Assembly (NCBI GenBank): GCA_016707785.1
Contig: JADJGZ010000058.1
Location: 69,228 to 133,227 of the forward strand
Reading direction: 5' to 3'
Source of the DNA: Bacteroidales bacterium
Lineage (GTDB): Bacteria; Bacteroidota; Bacteroidia; Bacteroidales; UBA4417
DNA: 64,000 bases
The notes beneath the pieces are model-generated. The model saw only the letters and a list, made by a program, of their open reading frames with translations. It searched no databases and was not told the origin of the DNA. The translations under genes were made by a program, and so were the position numbers. Of the stretch, positions 44,551 through 54,514 are shown one piece after another. Position 1 is the stretch's first letter, and each line of letters starts with the position of its first letter.

Positions 44551-45861
44551 CTAATACTTAATGAGCCTGATCCCTTTTGTATTTTGTCCATCGCTGAATC
44601 GAAGGATATAAACACCTGATGGTTTATGACTCAGGTCCAGGCTTAAACTTGATGCATCCTTTTTATTTATTTTCTGTTTATGCAGTAAAACACCTTGCAC
44701 ATTAAATACTTCCAAATCTATATCCTTATTTAAATTTCCTATTTCACAATGGATGTATCCATTTCCCGGATTTGGAAACACCTTTACTGGTAATTGACTT
44801 TCCTGCTCACTGGTGCCATATGTACATTCTGAATAGGTATAAATTATGGTTATGTTGCCTGTATTGGAGCATCCTGTCAGAGAATTGAGAACATCCACCG
44901 AGTATGACAGCATATCAAATGCAATACCTGTGGTAGCTGATTGAATCTCAGGAGTATTTGCTCCATTCGACCATAAGTAGGTTGCATTGGGGTTTACGGC
45001 GCTTATGGTCAAAGTATCAAAAATACAGGCCATGATTGTATCACCGTTCCAAATATGCGCTCCCTGGGGAATAAGGTTTATGAAGGGTAAAGGATTCACA
45101 AAAACAGTCACAGAATCAAAATCCTGGGTAAAACCATCAGAAATTGTGAGTTTATAGGTTGTGGTTTGATTTGGTGTTACAGTTGGTTCACTCTGAGTCG
45201 ATGAGTATCCTCCTGTTGCAGTCCATGTGTAGGAGTAATTTCCTGACCCACCTTCGGACAGAGGGAGTAATCGGGTTGATTCACCCAAACAAAGAGGAGA
45301 ATGAATGGCCTGCGGTTGAACGTTTAATGGTCCGCCTGCTATAGTAACCAGGACTTCACTTGAAGATACGCAACCATGGCCATCAGAAACTGTAAGGGTA
45401 AAGTTTGTTGTATTACTCAGGATATCTGTTAGCGTCATGCTTTGTAACGGGTTTACCAGGAGATCTGCAGGTTCCCAGGAGAAAGAATAGGGCGAAAAAC
45501 CACCGGAAGCGATACCTGTCAGGGTAGTTGTTGTGCCGTTAGGGATCGTTTGCGGAGCACCGGGATTAACAACGGGGTTAGGATAAACATTTACTGTAAC
45601 GGTGCGGGTAAGTGTGCTGAAGCCATCGCTGATGGTAAGGTAATAAGTTGTAGTTACATCAGGCTGAATAGTAATATCCTCTAATGTTGAGTTAAATCCG
45701 GCAGGGTCAGAAGTCCAGCTGTAATTATAAATTCCTGATCCTCCACCTGTTTGAGTGGATATATTTGAGGTCGCACCCAGGCATAAGGCTACAGGATCCG
45801 CTTGGACCTGGACACCCATCGGGCCACCTGTGATGGTAACAGTGACAATGTCGGTATTCAC
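44551..45861 (-). CDS. T9SS type A PKD protein, C-terminal part (second half of frameshifted gene)
   Basis: This 436-aa frame continues the gene that starts at 47318. It holds SprB-like repeats closely related to those of the 1055-aa neighbour: GGPMGVQVQADPVALCLGAT; TQTGGGSGIYNYSWTSDP; NPGAPQTIPNGTTTTLTG; GGSGNYSYTWTATGGYSST. The C-terminus is a type A sorting domain (LPVKVFPNPGNGYIHCEIGN; KPSGVYILRFSDGQNTKGIR; LIKY). Its first in-frame Met is internal; upstream of it the correct reading (GSAGSGSYSYHWEPANLLS) runs back to about 46008. Confidence 0.85.
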   Translation of the reverse strand: MNTDIVTVTITGGPMGVQVQADPVALCLGATSNISTQTGGGSGIYNYSWTSDPAGFNSTLEDITIQPDVTTTYYLTISDGFSTLTRTVTVNVYPNPVVNPGAPQTIPNGTTTTLTGIASGGFSPYSFSWEPADLLVNPLQSMTLTDILSNTTNFTLTVSDGHGCVSSSEVLVTIAGGPLNVQPQAIHSPLCLGESTRLLPLSEGGSGNYSYTWTATGGYSSTQSEPTVTPNQTTTYKLTISDGFTQDFDSVTVFVNPLPFINLIPQGAHIWNGDTIMACIFDTLTISAVNPNATYLWSNGANTPEIQSATTGIAFDMLSYSVDVLNSLTGCSNTGNITIIYTYSECTYGTSEQESQLPVKVFPNPGNGYIHCEIGNLNKDIDLEVFNVQGVLLHKQKINKKDASSLSLDLSHKPSGVYILRFSDGQNTKGIRLIKY

Positions 45862-45917
45862 ACAGTTATTACCAATATCAAGAACAGTTAACTGAAAATC
45901 TGTTGTTTGAGAGAGGT

Positions 45918-47318
45918 TTACTGTAGTAGGGTTCTGAATATCAGGGTTGGAAAGTAGGTTTGCTGGCTCCCAATGATAGGAATATGAACCACTTCCTGCT
46001 GAACCAGCCCCTGGAGTGTTGTATAAGTACCATAGGGAATTGATACATCAAGTCCGGCATGAGCTACAGGGCTGGGATTGATTTCAATTGATTTTAAAGA
46101 TTGCCCGACACATCCATTATTTGAGGTCACTTTTAGTAATACATCATAATTCCCTCCATTTGGATATATATACGAAGGGTTTTGAATATTGGATGTATCA
46201 GTACCTACTCCAAAGTCCCAGTGCCAGGCTGCAGCTGACCCCCCTGGTATCAAACTCGCGTCGGAAAACAAGGTCGCAAGCCCGGAACAAGTATTACCAT
46301 AGGTAAAATTGGCCAGGGGTTTAGGACTTACATTGACTACAGCACTGCCAGAAGCAATACCATTGCATATCTCATTTGCTACCTGGGTAATTGTATAGGT
46401 AGTAGTGGATGTTGGATGAACATATATTGTTTTGGGAGAGGTTACTACCTGGATATTAACCGGCGTTTGACCAAAAGCGGATAGGGTTACGACCCATGGT
46501 GGATGATTCTGGCAATTAATGATGAGTTCTGTAGAATCTCCCTGGCAGATATTAGCACCCCCAGTAAGAGTAGCCGTCGGTTTGTTATAAATTCCAACAG
46601 TAGTGTAATTTGTATCGGCACTAGGCTGACCGTTCACTGTAACCCAAAGTGAATAAACCCCCGCCATGCTAAGTTGAGCATTCATTCTTATTGGATTTTG
46701 GAGAGTGGATGTCCATCCATCCGGGCCTGTCCAGTGGTATACCGCATTGTTCATGTTTGCAGCACCCAATTGCAGGTTTTCTCCCACGCAAATGGGACCA
46801 TTATTAGCAGCGGCCGGCGGAAGAATGGTACAATCTGTGGCACCTGAACCTCCCGTCTGAGAAAACACAATATTACATGCAGCATTTGAATAGTTAGTAA
46901 TGATAATAATGTAATACTTACCATTAACTGCATTTGCGATATCACATACTTCTGTTGCTGCAGTAGAATAACTACAATCAACAATCTTGTTGCTGGTTAG
47001 TTGTCCGCAAGCGTTCTGTGAGTCAAATGGACCCCAGCAACAAAAATCAATATCATGAGCAGGCTCACTATGCATTGTAATCTGAATCATGCCCGGCATA
47101 GCTATTTTCATATAATACCAGGCCGGATTAGGTGTTGAACCCAGGCAACCATAAGCAGGCCCTGCTTGCCCACTACCGGCATTTACACCAGCAGGAAAGC
47201 TATAAGATGTACCTGTACAAAATGGCAAGGCTCCTTCACAGACATTGTTATTATTCTGCGCCACCAACAGGCTTGAAATGGAGAATAGTAATACAAAACC
47301 TAGTAATAATCTTTTCAT
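45918..47318 (-). CDS. T9SS type A PKD protein, N-terminal part (first half of frameshifted gene)
   Basis: The 466-aa frame has a signal peptide (RLLLGFVLLFSISSLLVAQ), and then a Cys-containing N-terminal domain common in Bacteroidota surface proteins (NVCEGALPFCTGTSYSFPAG; PAWYYMKIAMPGMIQITMHS; DIDFCCWGPFDSQNACGQL). Ig-like/SprB-like units follow, then a PKD domain (AWHWDFGVGTDTSNIQNPSY). After TTLQG the frame is wrong (LVQQEVVHIPI). One extra G in the run at 46008-46011 would restore GAGSAGSGSYSYHWEP and join it to the 44551-45861 frame. Together they give about 920 aa. Confidence 0.85.
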   Translation of the reverse strand: MKRLLLGFVLLFSISSLLVAQNNNNVCEGALPFCTGTSYSFPAGVNAGSGQAGPAYGCLGSTPNPAWYYMKIAMPGMIQITMHSEPAHDIDFCCWGPFDSQNACGQLTSNKIVDCSYSTAATEVCDIANAVNGKYYIIIITNYSNAACNIVFSQTGGSGATDCTILPPAAANNGPICVGENLQLGAANMNNAVYHWTGPDGWTSTLQNPIRMNAQLSMAGVYSLWVTVNGQPSADTNYTTVGIYNKPTATLTGGANICQGDSTELIINCQNHPPWVVTLSAFGQTPVNIQVVTSPKTIYVHPTSTTTYTITQVANEICNGIASGSAVVNVSPKPLANFTYGNTCSGLATLFSDASLIPGGSAAAWHWDFGVGTDTSNIQNPSYIYPNGGNYDVLLKVTSNNGCVGQSLKSIEINPSPVAHAGLDVSIPYGTYTTLQGLVQQEVVHIPIIGSQQTYFPTLIFRTLLQ

Positions 47319-47335
47319 AGTCGGGGAAGTCTTAC

Positions 47336-47749
47336 TTATCTGAACTTATTGTATTTAGCGGATAGGCTATCTTTCTCTTCCACCGACAGCTTGCTTCCTT
47401 GCTCAATAGCCTTATTAATGTAATTCTCCAGGTTTTTGACGACCTCGTTAGAATCATATTCCAGGCTGGAATAAATATTAAGAAATGGTACTGAAATATC
47501 TGTCTTGTCGATCACAACTTTAGGATCGGCGAAGATAGACTCTACTACTAATGCCTTTTCATAAAACCCCGGAAGTTGAGTCAGGTCAAGGGTATAATGA
47601 ACCCGGCTTTCTTCAGTGCCAACTATTTTGACAATAGGATCTTTTTCAGACTTATCATTTTCTAAAGTCTGAGCCAGTAGGTTCAGAGGAAGCAGCAATA
47701 GGAATAAATAAAGCCACTTTGCAGGATGATTGAGTTTTTTTAATTTCAT
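47336..47749 (-). CDS. Small secreted protein of unknown function
   Basis: The 137-aa protein has a signal peptide (KWLYLFLLLLPLNLLAQ). The mature part has a strand-rich section (VKIVGTEESRVHYTLDLTQL) and a helical end (VVKNLENYINKAIEQGSKLS; VEEKDSLSAKYNKF). No family is recognised. It starts upstream of the ~920-aa PKD gene by 17 bp on the same strand, so the two are probably co-transcribed. It may be an accessory to the large surface proteins, by position only. Confidence 0.6.
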   Translation of the reverse strand: MKLKKLNHPAKWLYLFLLLLPLNLLAQTLENDKSEKDPIVKIVGTEESRVHYTLDLTQLPGFYEKALVVESIFADPKVVIDKTDISVPFLNIYSSLEYDSNEVVKNLENYINKAIEQGSKLSVEEKDSLSAKYNKFR

Positions 47750-48091
47750 ATTGTATGCTAAAGATTTCTATATCCATTTATTTCATTGTTTTACCCCAGG
47801 CATAGAAAATATATCTTCACCTGCCCGGCAGAAAGTACACAAAAAGCACAAATGAATATTAAAGGGAAATATGAAGTGAAACTATCTATTTACCAACATA
47901 TTGGCAAACATTTTATAGATTGAATCGAGTGGGTTTAGTTTATGAGAGCTGTTAGTATTGCAATATTAGTTAAATTTTTGATTTGCATCAGTATAGGCTA
48001 ATATTTTTCTAACAATCAGGTAATAAACAACGCTTTCAGGAATGGAAATCCTGAAAGGAAATTTGAGCTCATAATTCAGTTAACAGAGAAA
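47750..48091. other. Intergenic region, weak terminator for giant copy A
   Basis: AT-rich, no gene. CTTTCAGGA (48033-48041) pairs with TCCTGAAAG (48049-48057), and on the minus strand a T-rich stretch follows (GTTGTTTATT). It lies about 35 bp after the stop codon of copy A. Confidence 0.5.
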
Positions 48092-50509
48092 TTACCGGAT
48101 CAGCACAATCGTCCCAAACACAGGTTCGGTCAGCTTATCATGGTTCCCCACATCCTTATTATTCCAGATGGTTCCATCGCGGAAGATGGCCTGGATCTTC
48201 CAGACATACACATCCTGCTGAACAGGGTGGCCTTTGTAGGTTCCATCCCAGTACTCCACGGGTGATCCTCTCTCATCCAGTTGCTTGGATTCCCAGATCA
48301 TGGCTCCGTGTGAGTTATACACCTGGCAGTGGTAAGTAGCAAGGTTCTGACCCACCGGTTTCCATATCCTTGTCTGCTGTAGCGTACCTCCCGGGGCAAA
48401 AGCATTGGGGACATACAAGCCTTTGAAGAGCAAGGTATATAACATGCTGGTAGTATCCGAACAGCCCTGCTCATTCAGGGTCACCAGGGTCACGGTATAG
48501 GTGCCGTCTTCGGTGTAGGTGATCAGTGGGGAGGCCAGTGGGGATATCTCTCCATTGCCAAAGTCCCAGTGGTATTCATCGGCTCCGATGGATCCATCGT
48601 TGAACTGTACCTGTCCCTGCACCTGTTCTACATCTTCTGTATAACTGAAAGCACTCAGTGGTGAGGGTTCTACATCTACCATTGCTCTTAATGTATCAGC
48701 ACATTGGTTGGTATCGCTGGCGGTCAGCAGTACCCTATACCTGCCGATACTGTCGAACACGAACTCCGGGGTAGATCCCTGCATTGAGCCTAAAAATCTT
48801 CCCAAACTGTCACTCACCCTCCATCCCCATAGGTTCAGCGGGGCAAGGTAAGGATCTGAATGGTCGAAGAAGTAGGTCGGATGCCCCACACAGGCTATCG
48901 AGCTGTTAAAGGTAGCAGAAGGCAGTCCATGGATTATCAGGCTGGTGGTGGCGGTATCACGGCATCCCGACTGGTTGGTGACAATCAGCCTGGGGTCATA
49001 ACTGCCCGGGGGCAGGATAAACCCAGGAGGGTTGCGGTTTACAGCGGTGTCATACACACTCTGCGGATCACCAAACTCCCAGCGGTAAGTGAGTAGTGTA
49101 GCTCCATTGGCTTTGGTGGTATCGGTAAACATCGACTCCTGTTTGTAACATACATCCTGTGTTGAAAAGCCTGCCATAGGTGTGGCGATTACCGTGATCA
49201 CCCTTTGTGTGGAGTCACTGATCACGCTGCCCCCAACGATCGTGCTTACCCTGAGTTTTACAAGGAAAGTACCCGGCTGGGTGAAAGTATGGGTGGTGAG
49301 GGATTGATAGCTGTTATAAGTGGTCGGTTGTGCGGTATCTCCCCAGGTCCATACCCACTGACTGATCTGTGCATCGCAGGTGGAAAAGTCCGAGAACGCA
49401 AGGGCATAGTTCTGACATAGCAAGGTGTCTGATGGCGTATAGGCTGCCACAATACAGGGGGAACGCTGAATGCTGTCTGTGACTGTTGAAGTACAACCAT
49501 TCCCATCCACCACAGTCAATGTGGTTACATAGGTTCCGGCTGTGGTGTATTTATGCGTGGTGCTGGTATTGGGGGCATTGATGGTATCCAGTGTCCCGTC
49601 GCCAAAGTTCCAGTACATGGTAGTAATAGCACTTGCGGTATCGATGCTTTGGCTGGTAAAGGTGATGGTTGAGTCGCAGCTGCCCGGGGTATAATCGAAC
49701 AATGCTACAGGCAAAGCATGCACCTGCACGCTTTGGTAATCATCCGCCTGGCATCCGAACTGGTCTATGGTGGAGAAGTTAATGGTATAGAAGCCCGGGG
49801 CGGTAAAGGTATGTCCCGGGGTTTTGAGGGTGCTCAGGTTCTGTGCACCGGACTGTGGATCCCCAAAGTTCCACTGGAAACTGATCAGGGAATCGGCAGG
49901 AGCAGCAGGGGTGAGCAACTGCGGGGTGAACTGCATAGGCTCACCGAAGCAGGACTGTGTATAACTGAAGGTAGCAGTGAGCTCTGAGGGGACACATACC
50001 TGCTGGAAGGCTGTATCCACACATCCACGGATATCGGTGATCATCAGCTTTACCTCATAGCAGGAGTCAATGGCATAATACACATGGTTGGGGTTCTGTC
50101 CATTGCCATACTGGTAAGGTTCAAACTCCCAGTTCCATCCTGTTACCAGTGCCTGGTAGCTCCATGAGGAGTCCTGGAACTGTACCGCTCCATTGGCACA
50201 GGGACTGGCTGAGTATTTAAAGTAGGCCGTAGGCTTGTTCCATACCTGCAGTGGCATGGTCTTCACATGGGTGCAGCCATGCTCGGTAGTGGTGGTAAGG
50301 GTGATGGTATAGGTGCCTGCTGTATTGAAGGTGTATTGCGGGTTCTGCATAGTGCTGGTATCAGCGGTGCCTGAGAGGCCAAAGTCCCAGCTCCATGCAA
50401 CAAGGGTATCTCCCAGCGGGGCAGAGCTAAGATCGGTGAACTGTGTGGGGGATTCGGCACAGGCCTGCTGGGCCATAAAGTATGATTGAGGTGCACTGTG
50501 GATGGTCAC
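48092..50509 (-). CDS. Giant copy A, C-terminal segment: eight PKD units and type B sorting domain
   Basis: The 805-aa frame carries PKD units 14-21 (for example VAWSWDFGLSGTADTSTMQN; MYWNFGDGTLDTINAPNTS; EYHWDFGNGEISPLASPL) and the T9SS type B domain (GLYVPNAFAPGGTLQQTRIW; LATYHCQVYNSHGAMIWESK; QQDVYVWKIQAIFRDG; VFGTIVLIR). The Met at 50509 is internal; the frame joins the next segment through one missing T near 50532, which copy B retains. Confidence 0.85.
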   Translation of the reverse strand: MTIHSAPQSYFMAQQACAESPTQFTDLSSAPLGDTLVAWSWDFGLSGTADTSTMQNPQYTFNTAGTYTITLTTTTEHGCTHVKTMPLQVWNKPTAYFKYSASPCANGAVQFQDSSWSYQALVTGWNWEFEPYQYGNGQNPNHVYYAIDSCYEVKLMITDIRGCVDTAFQQVCVPSELTATFSYTQSCFGEPMQFTPQLLTPAAPADSLISFQWNFGDPQSGAQNLSTLKTPGHTFTAPGFYTINFSTIDQFGCQADDYQSVQVHALPVALFDYTPGSCDSTITFTSQSIDTASAITTMYWNFGDGTLDTINAPNTSTTHKYTTAGTYVTTLTVVDGNGCTSTVTDSIQRSPCIVAAYTPSDTLLCQNYALAFSDFSTCDAQISQWVWTWGDTAQPTTYNSYQSLTTHTFTQPGTFLVKLRVSTIVGGSVISDSTQRVITVIATPMAGFSTQDVCYKQESMFTDTTKANGATLLTYRWEFGDPQSVYDTAVNRNPPGFILPPGSYDPRLIVTNQSGCRDTATTSLIIHGLPSATFNSSIACVGHPTYFFDHSDPYLAPLNLWGWRVSDSLGRFLGSMQGSTPEFVFDSIGRYRVLLTASDTNQCADTLRAMVDVEPSPLSAFSYTEDVEQVQGQVQFNDGSIGADEYHWDFGNGEISPLASPLITYTEDGTYTVTLVTLNEQGCSDTTSMLYTLLFKGLYVPNAFAPGGTLQQTRIWKPVGQNLATYHCQVYNSHGAMIWESKQLDERGSPVEYWDGTYKGHPVQQDVYVWKIQAIFRDGTIWNNKDVGNHDKLTEPVFGTIVLIR

Positions 50510-52518
50510 CGGATGGCTGATGGCATTCTGGCACCCGAGGTATCACTGATGGTGAGTATCACGGTGAAAGTACCGGCCACTCCATAGCTATGCTGCGGGT
50601 TTTGTGTGTTTGCAGTGGGACTGCCATCACCAAAGTTCCAGTTGTAAGTCTGTACCGCTCCCACCTGTGTGGCGGTGGTATCGGTAAAGAAGGTGGTGGC
50701 TGATCCAAGGCAAAGCAGGCTGTCATTGTAAAAATCTACTCCTGGTTTTGGAACAATGGATACATTCTGTTCCAGTGTATCCTGGCATCCTGAAGCATTG
50801 GCAGTAATAAGCCTTACCAAATAAGTGCCCGGGTTGGCATAGTTATGTACCGGGTTGGTTTGGGTACTTGAGTTGCTGCTTCCCGATGGGGGATCGCCAA
50901 AGTTCCAGCTATGGGATACCAGTGTGGGACCTCCATTCAGACTGGTCTGGTCGGTAAACTGTGTGGCTTGTCCCTGGCAGGTATTCTGGTAAGAGAAAGC
51001 CGTGAGCGGGGAAGCAGAGATGGTCACAGGGATAACACGTGTATGGCTGCAGCCCTGTTGTGTGCCCAGGGTCAGGCTTACAAGGAAAGTGCCCGGCTGG
51101 CTGTAGGTATGTGTTACCGTGGGGTGGTAAGTAGTAAAGGTGGTATCTGTATCATCACCGAACTGCCAGTACCAGTTGTTGATTATTCCGCCATTGCCAT
51201 TGCCCAGGTCGGTGAAGGTGATCTCTGTGCCTGAGCAGGCAGGGGTGTTAAAGCTGAAGTTGGACAGCGGCCCGGGGGTTACCACCACTGCATTGGTCTT
51301 GGTGTTTATGCACCCTGCCGTATCGGTGATGGTGAGCATCACATTGAAGGTGCCGGACTGGGCATAGATATGCATCGGGTCCACAAGGGTGGAACTCAGC
51401 CCATCCCCGAACTGCCAGTACCAGCTCTGGGTGGCATTTACATTCACCGTAGTGCTGGAAGTGAACTGGGTGGTATCACCACTGCATCCTGCCACTGAAC
51501 TAAAATCTACCAGAGGTGGTGGGGTTACATTCACTGATGAAGTAACCGTATCGCTGCATCCGCCTGAGATAATGGCTATCAGCCTTACCGTATAGGTCCC
51601 TGCGGTATTGAAGTTATGGATAGGGTTCTGCTGGCTGCTCTGGTTGGAGCTGCCTGAGCCCGGGTCACCAAAGTCCCATTGCCAGTTGGAGATGCCTGAG
51701 GTGGTATTGCTTAGAGAAAGATCCGTGAATGATACCGCTGCTCCCTGGCAAGCGGCGCCATGACTGAACAGCGCCGTAGGTTTGGGAAGGATGGTAAGGG
51801 TTTTAGTCTGCAGGTTGGAGCAGGAATCGGAGCTTTTTACTGTCAGGGTTACATTGAAAGTCCCCGACTGTGCATAGGTATGTGATACAGAGGCTGTAGC
51901 AGGGAAGTTGATAACCTGTGTAGTGCCATCACCAAAATCCCAGAACCAGCGCGTTACATATCCTGCGGCAGAAGTGGTAAGATCGGTGAACTGTATTTGC
52001 TGATCATCACAGGCAGGAGAAGAGAAGTCGAAGTTCACAAGGGGCAGCGGAACGATGATGATCGGGTGGCTGCGCTGGTTCTCACATCCTGCCGTATCGG
52101 TAACGGTGAGCGTGACGGTATAAGTCCCGGCAAAAGTATATACATGGCTGGGAGACTGAAGGGTACTGCTGCCTCCATCCCCAAAGCTCCAGTACCAGCT
52201 GGCAATGGTGGGGATAGCCATGCCTGCAGGGCTGAACTGTGCCGGATTATCCTGGCAGGCGCTCTGGAAGCTGAAGTCGGTAACAGGCAAAGGCTTGATG
52301 GTGACAGGGTAGCTGATCGTATCGGAGCAGCCATTTAAGGTGAGGGTGATCAGTTCACCGTATAGGTGCCCTTGCAGCATAGCTGTGATTGGGGTTTTGA
52401 TCAGGCTGGTGTTGAAACTCCTCGAACCGGGTCGCCAAAGTTCCATTGCCAGGAGGTCAGGCTTTGACTTCCGGAAGTGGTGGTAAGGTCGGTGAAGTGT
52501 ACAGGGCTGTCCTTGCAA
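50506..52518 (-). CDS. Giant copy A segment: PKD units 7-13
   Basis: The 670-aa frame holds seven full PKD units of about 82-90 residues, each with a W-x-FGDG/P core and a Y-x-x-x-G-T-F/Y-x-V-x-L-T end (ASWYWSFGDGGSSTLQSPSH; TRWFWDFGDGTTQVINFP; SWYWQFGDGLSSTLVDPMH; QTYNWNFGDGSPTANTQNPQ). The first ~50 residues are out of frame. It ends in SDTSGARMPSAIR, where restored sequence would read SDTSGCQNAISHPVTIHS. Confidence 0.8.
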   Translation of the reverse strand: MQGQPCTLHRPYHHFRKSKPDLLAMELWRPGSRSFNTSLIKTPITAMLQGHLYGELITLTLNGCSDTISYPVTIKPLPVTDFSFQSACQDNPAQFSPAGMAIPTIASWYWSFGDGGSSTLQSPSHVYTFAGTYTVTLTVTDTAGCENQRSHPIIIVPLPLVNFDFSSPACDDQQIQFTDLTTSAAGYVTRWFWDFGDGTTQVINFPATASVSHTYAQSGTFNVTLTVKSSDSCSNLQTKTLTILPKPTALFSHGAACQGAAVSFTDLSLSNTTSGISNWQWDFGDPGSGSSNQSSQQNPIHNFNTAGTYTVRLIAIISGGCSDTVTSSVNVTPPPLVDFSSVAGCSGDTTQFTSSTTVNVNATQSWYWQFGDGLSSTLVDPMHIYAQSGTFNVMLTITDTAGCINTKTNAVVVTPGPLSNFSFNTPACSGTEITFTDLGNGNGGIINNWYWQFGDDTDTTFTTYHPTVTHTYSQPGTFLVSLTLGTQQGCSHTRVIPVTISASPLTAFSYQNTCQGQATQFTDQTSLNGGPTLVSHSWNFGDPPSGSSNSSTQTNPVHNYANPGTYLVRLITANASGCQDTLEQNVSIVPKPGVDFYNDSLLCLGSATTFFTDTTATQVGAVQTYNWNFGDGSPTANTQNPQHSYGVAGTFTVILTISDTSGARMPSAIR

Positions 52519-54419
52519 TGGCCCGAGCTCATAAAGTCGGCCGTGGGGGAACCAAAAACATTCACCAGACGGGAGTAGCTATGGGTACAGTCTTCGGAGT
52601 TAGTCACCGTGAGGGTCACATTGAAAGTACCTGTTACGGCATAGATATGGCTTACATCGGGGATCGCAGGGAAAAGGATGGTCTGAACAGGGCTCCCATC
52701 GCCAAAGTCCCAGCTCCAGCTGGTCAGGTAGCCTGTTTCTGTGGTACTCTGATTATTGAAGCTGATGGTTTGTCCCTGGCAGTTATCGGTAGCAGAGCTG
52801 AACAATGCCGTTGGCGGTGGGGTAACAACCAGGGTGTGGGAACGGGATCCTTCGCAGCCTGCCGTATCGGTGATGGTAAGGATTACCGTATAGGTGCCTG
52901 CTGCAATATAGGTGTATTGTGTGTTGCGGGTATTGCTCGTGGAGCCATCGCCAAAATCCCAGTGGTAGGTTGCTGTAGCATTCAGGTTGATCAATGTACT
53001 GTCGGCCCAGAAATGGGTTGGGGTACCAAGACAGCCGGTGGTACTAGTAAAATCAGCCAGGGGGGCGCCTTTTACATTCACCTGTCGAAGGATAGTGTCG
53101 CTGCAGCCATTAAAGTTCTGTACAATCAGGGTTACATTATAAAGTCCTGCTGTAGTATATAAATGAGTAGGGTCTTCCAGGGTGCTGGTGTTCAAAGATC
53201 CAGAAGCAGGATCTCCAAAATCCCAGCTCCAGCTGGTAACGGCTCCCCCTCCATTGGTGTTGCTGGCATCGTTGAAAATAGCAAGTTCATTCTGGCAGTT
53301 GCTCCAGAAGTCAAAGCCGGCAAGGGGACGGCGGGTGACAGTGATAGTGGTGCTGTAAATATCCGTGCAACCCCGACTATTCAATATGGAAAGAGTAACA
53401 AGGTAAGTTCCGGCACCAGCGTAGGTATGCACAGGGTTAGCGGTGGTAGGAAAATTGATGGTATCATTGGGAGAACCATCTCCATAATTCCATATCCATT
53501 GATTGATATAGCCTTGTCCTGCCGGATTAATACTCAATTCAGTAAATTGTGTGGCATCACCCAGGCAGTTTGGTGTATTATATGAAAAGAATGCTGTGGG
53601 ATGCGGTCGCACTTCAACCGGATGACTGATAGAATAAGTGCAATTATTGGTATCCTCCACATTAAGTGTTACTTGAAAGATACCGTAAGTCGGATAGATA
53701 TGCCAGGGGTTAATAGGTGCATTAAAGGTAGCAAAGGTGCCATCACCGAAATCCCAGTGCCAGTTGCTGATTTTATTGATAAATGCCCCTGAAACGGTAA
53801 AGAAAGTTGTATCTGTATTACAAACTGGTAAAGTAGTGAAGTCAGTAACAGGGGTTGGATTCATGATCACGTTGACGGTATCCTGCATCATCAGATCACA
53901 ATTTCCAACAGGGTTTGTGCCTCTGACAGCGTATTGCCCAGGAGTGCTTTTAATTCCAAAACTTAATGGATTTCCTGTTCCGGGAAGCAGGCTTCCTTCA
54001 GGCAGACCGTTTAGCAGGAGTTCATAAGTCATTCCGACCTGGGAGCCTGATAGTCCTATGGTTACTCCAGGAGTGCCTTCACAATAGAAACCTCCATTGC
54101 TAACTGTGACCGTGAAGGGATCAGGAAGCGGAAAAACTGTAATAGCTGCTAATCCGTGAATTGAATCATTTGGGGTATTACAATAGATATCATTGCTGGC
54201 ACTAATCCAATAACTGGTAGTAACTGGAGGACTCACATTGAATGTATATGGAGAACTCATGATATTATTAACTATAACGGGGGTCGTTCCATTGGTATAG
54301 GTTACTGACCATGGGGGTGTCCCGGTAAAGTCAATGGTAATGGGCGTAATCTCAGCTTCACAAATACTTATCGTACCACTGATAGTAGCGGAAGGATCCG
54401 GGTGAACTGTAAGCCACAT
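52401..54419 (-). CDS. Giant copy A segment: Ig-like unit and PKD units 1-6
   Basis: The 672-aa frame starts with an Ig/SprB-like unit (ISICEAEITPITIDFTGTPP; WSVTYTNGTTPVIVNNIM), followed by PKD units 1-6 (NWHWDFGDGTFATFNAPIN; QWIWNYGDGSPNDTINFPT; SWSWDFGDPASGSLNTST; YHWDFGDGSTSNTRNTQY; SWSWDFGDGSPVQTILFP). It breaks in unit 6 at WQWNFGDPVRGVSTPA; the text continues in the 50506-52518 frame after a second small break near 52370. Confidence 0.8.
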   Translation of the reverse strand: MWLTVHPDPSATISGTISICEAEITPITIDFTGTPPWSVTYTNGTTPVIVNNIMSSPYTFNVSPPVTTSYWISASNDIYCNTPNDSIHGLAAITVFPLPDPFTVTVSNGGFYCEGTPGVTIGLSGSQVGMTYELLLNGLPEGSLLPGTGNPLSFGIKSTPGQYAVRGTNPVGNCDLMMQDTVNVIMNPTPVTDFTTLPVCNTDTTFFTVSGAFINKISNWHWDFGDGTFATFNAPINPWHIYPTYGIFQVTLNVEDTNNCTYSISHPVEVRPHPTAFFSYNTPNCLGDATQFTELSINPAGQGYINQWIWNYGDGSPNDTINFPTTANPVHTYAGAGTYLVTLSILNSRGCTDIYSTTITVTRRPLAGFDFWSNCQNELAIFNDASNTNGGGAVTSWSWDFGDPASGSLNTSTLEDPTHLYTTAGLYNVTLIVQNFNGCSDTILRQVNVKGAPLADFTSTTGCLGTPTHFWADSTLINLNATATYHWDFGDGSTSNTRNTQYTYIAAGTYTVILTITDTAGCEGSRSHTLVVTPPPTALFSSATDNCQGQTISFNNQSTTETGYLTSWSWDFGDGSPVQTILFPAIPDVSHIYAVTGTFNVTLTVTNSEDCTHSYSRLVNVFGSPTADFMSSGHCKDSPVHFTDLTTTSGSQSLTSWQWNFGDPVRGVSTPA

Positions 54420-54514
54420 AAAGTCATCACCTGTTAAACTTTGGCAACCAGAGAGATCGAGTGATAAAACAACAACATTACCGACGTCATTTGGCCCCGG
54501 AGTATATGTAGGAT

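Noticed and set aside
52446..53585. Plus-strand frames of 238 and 140 aa
   Set aside because: Antisense to in-frame PKD units of giant copy A.
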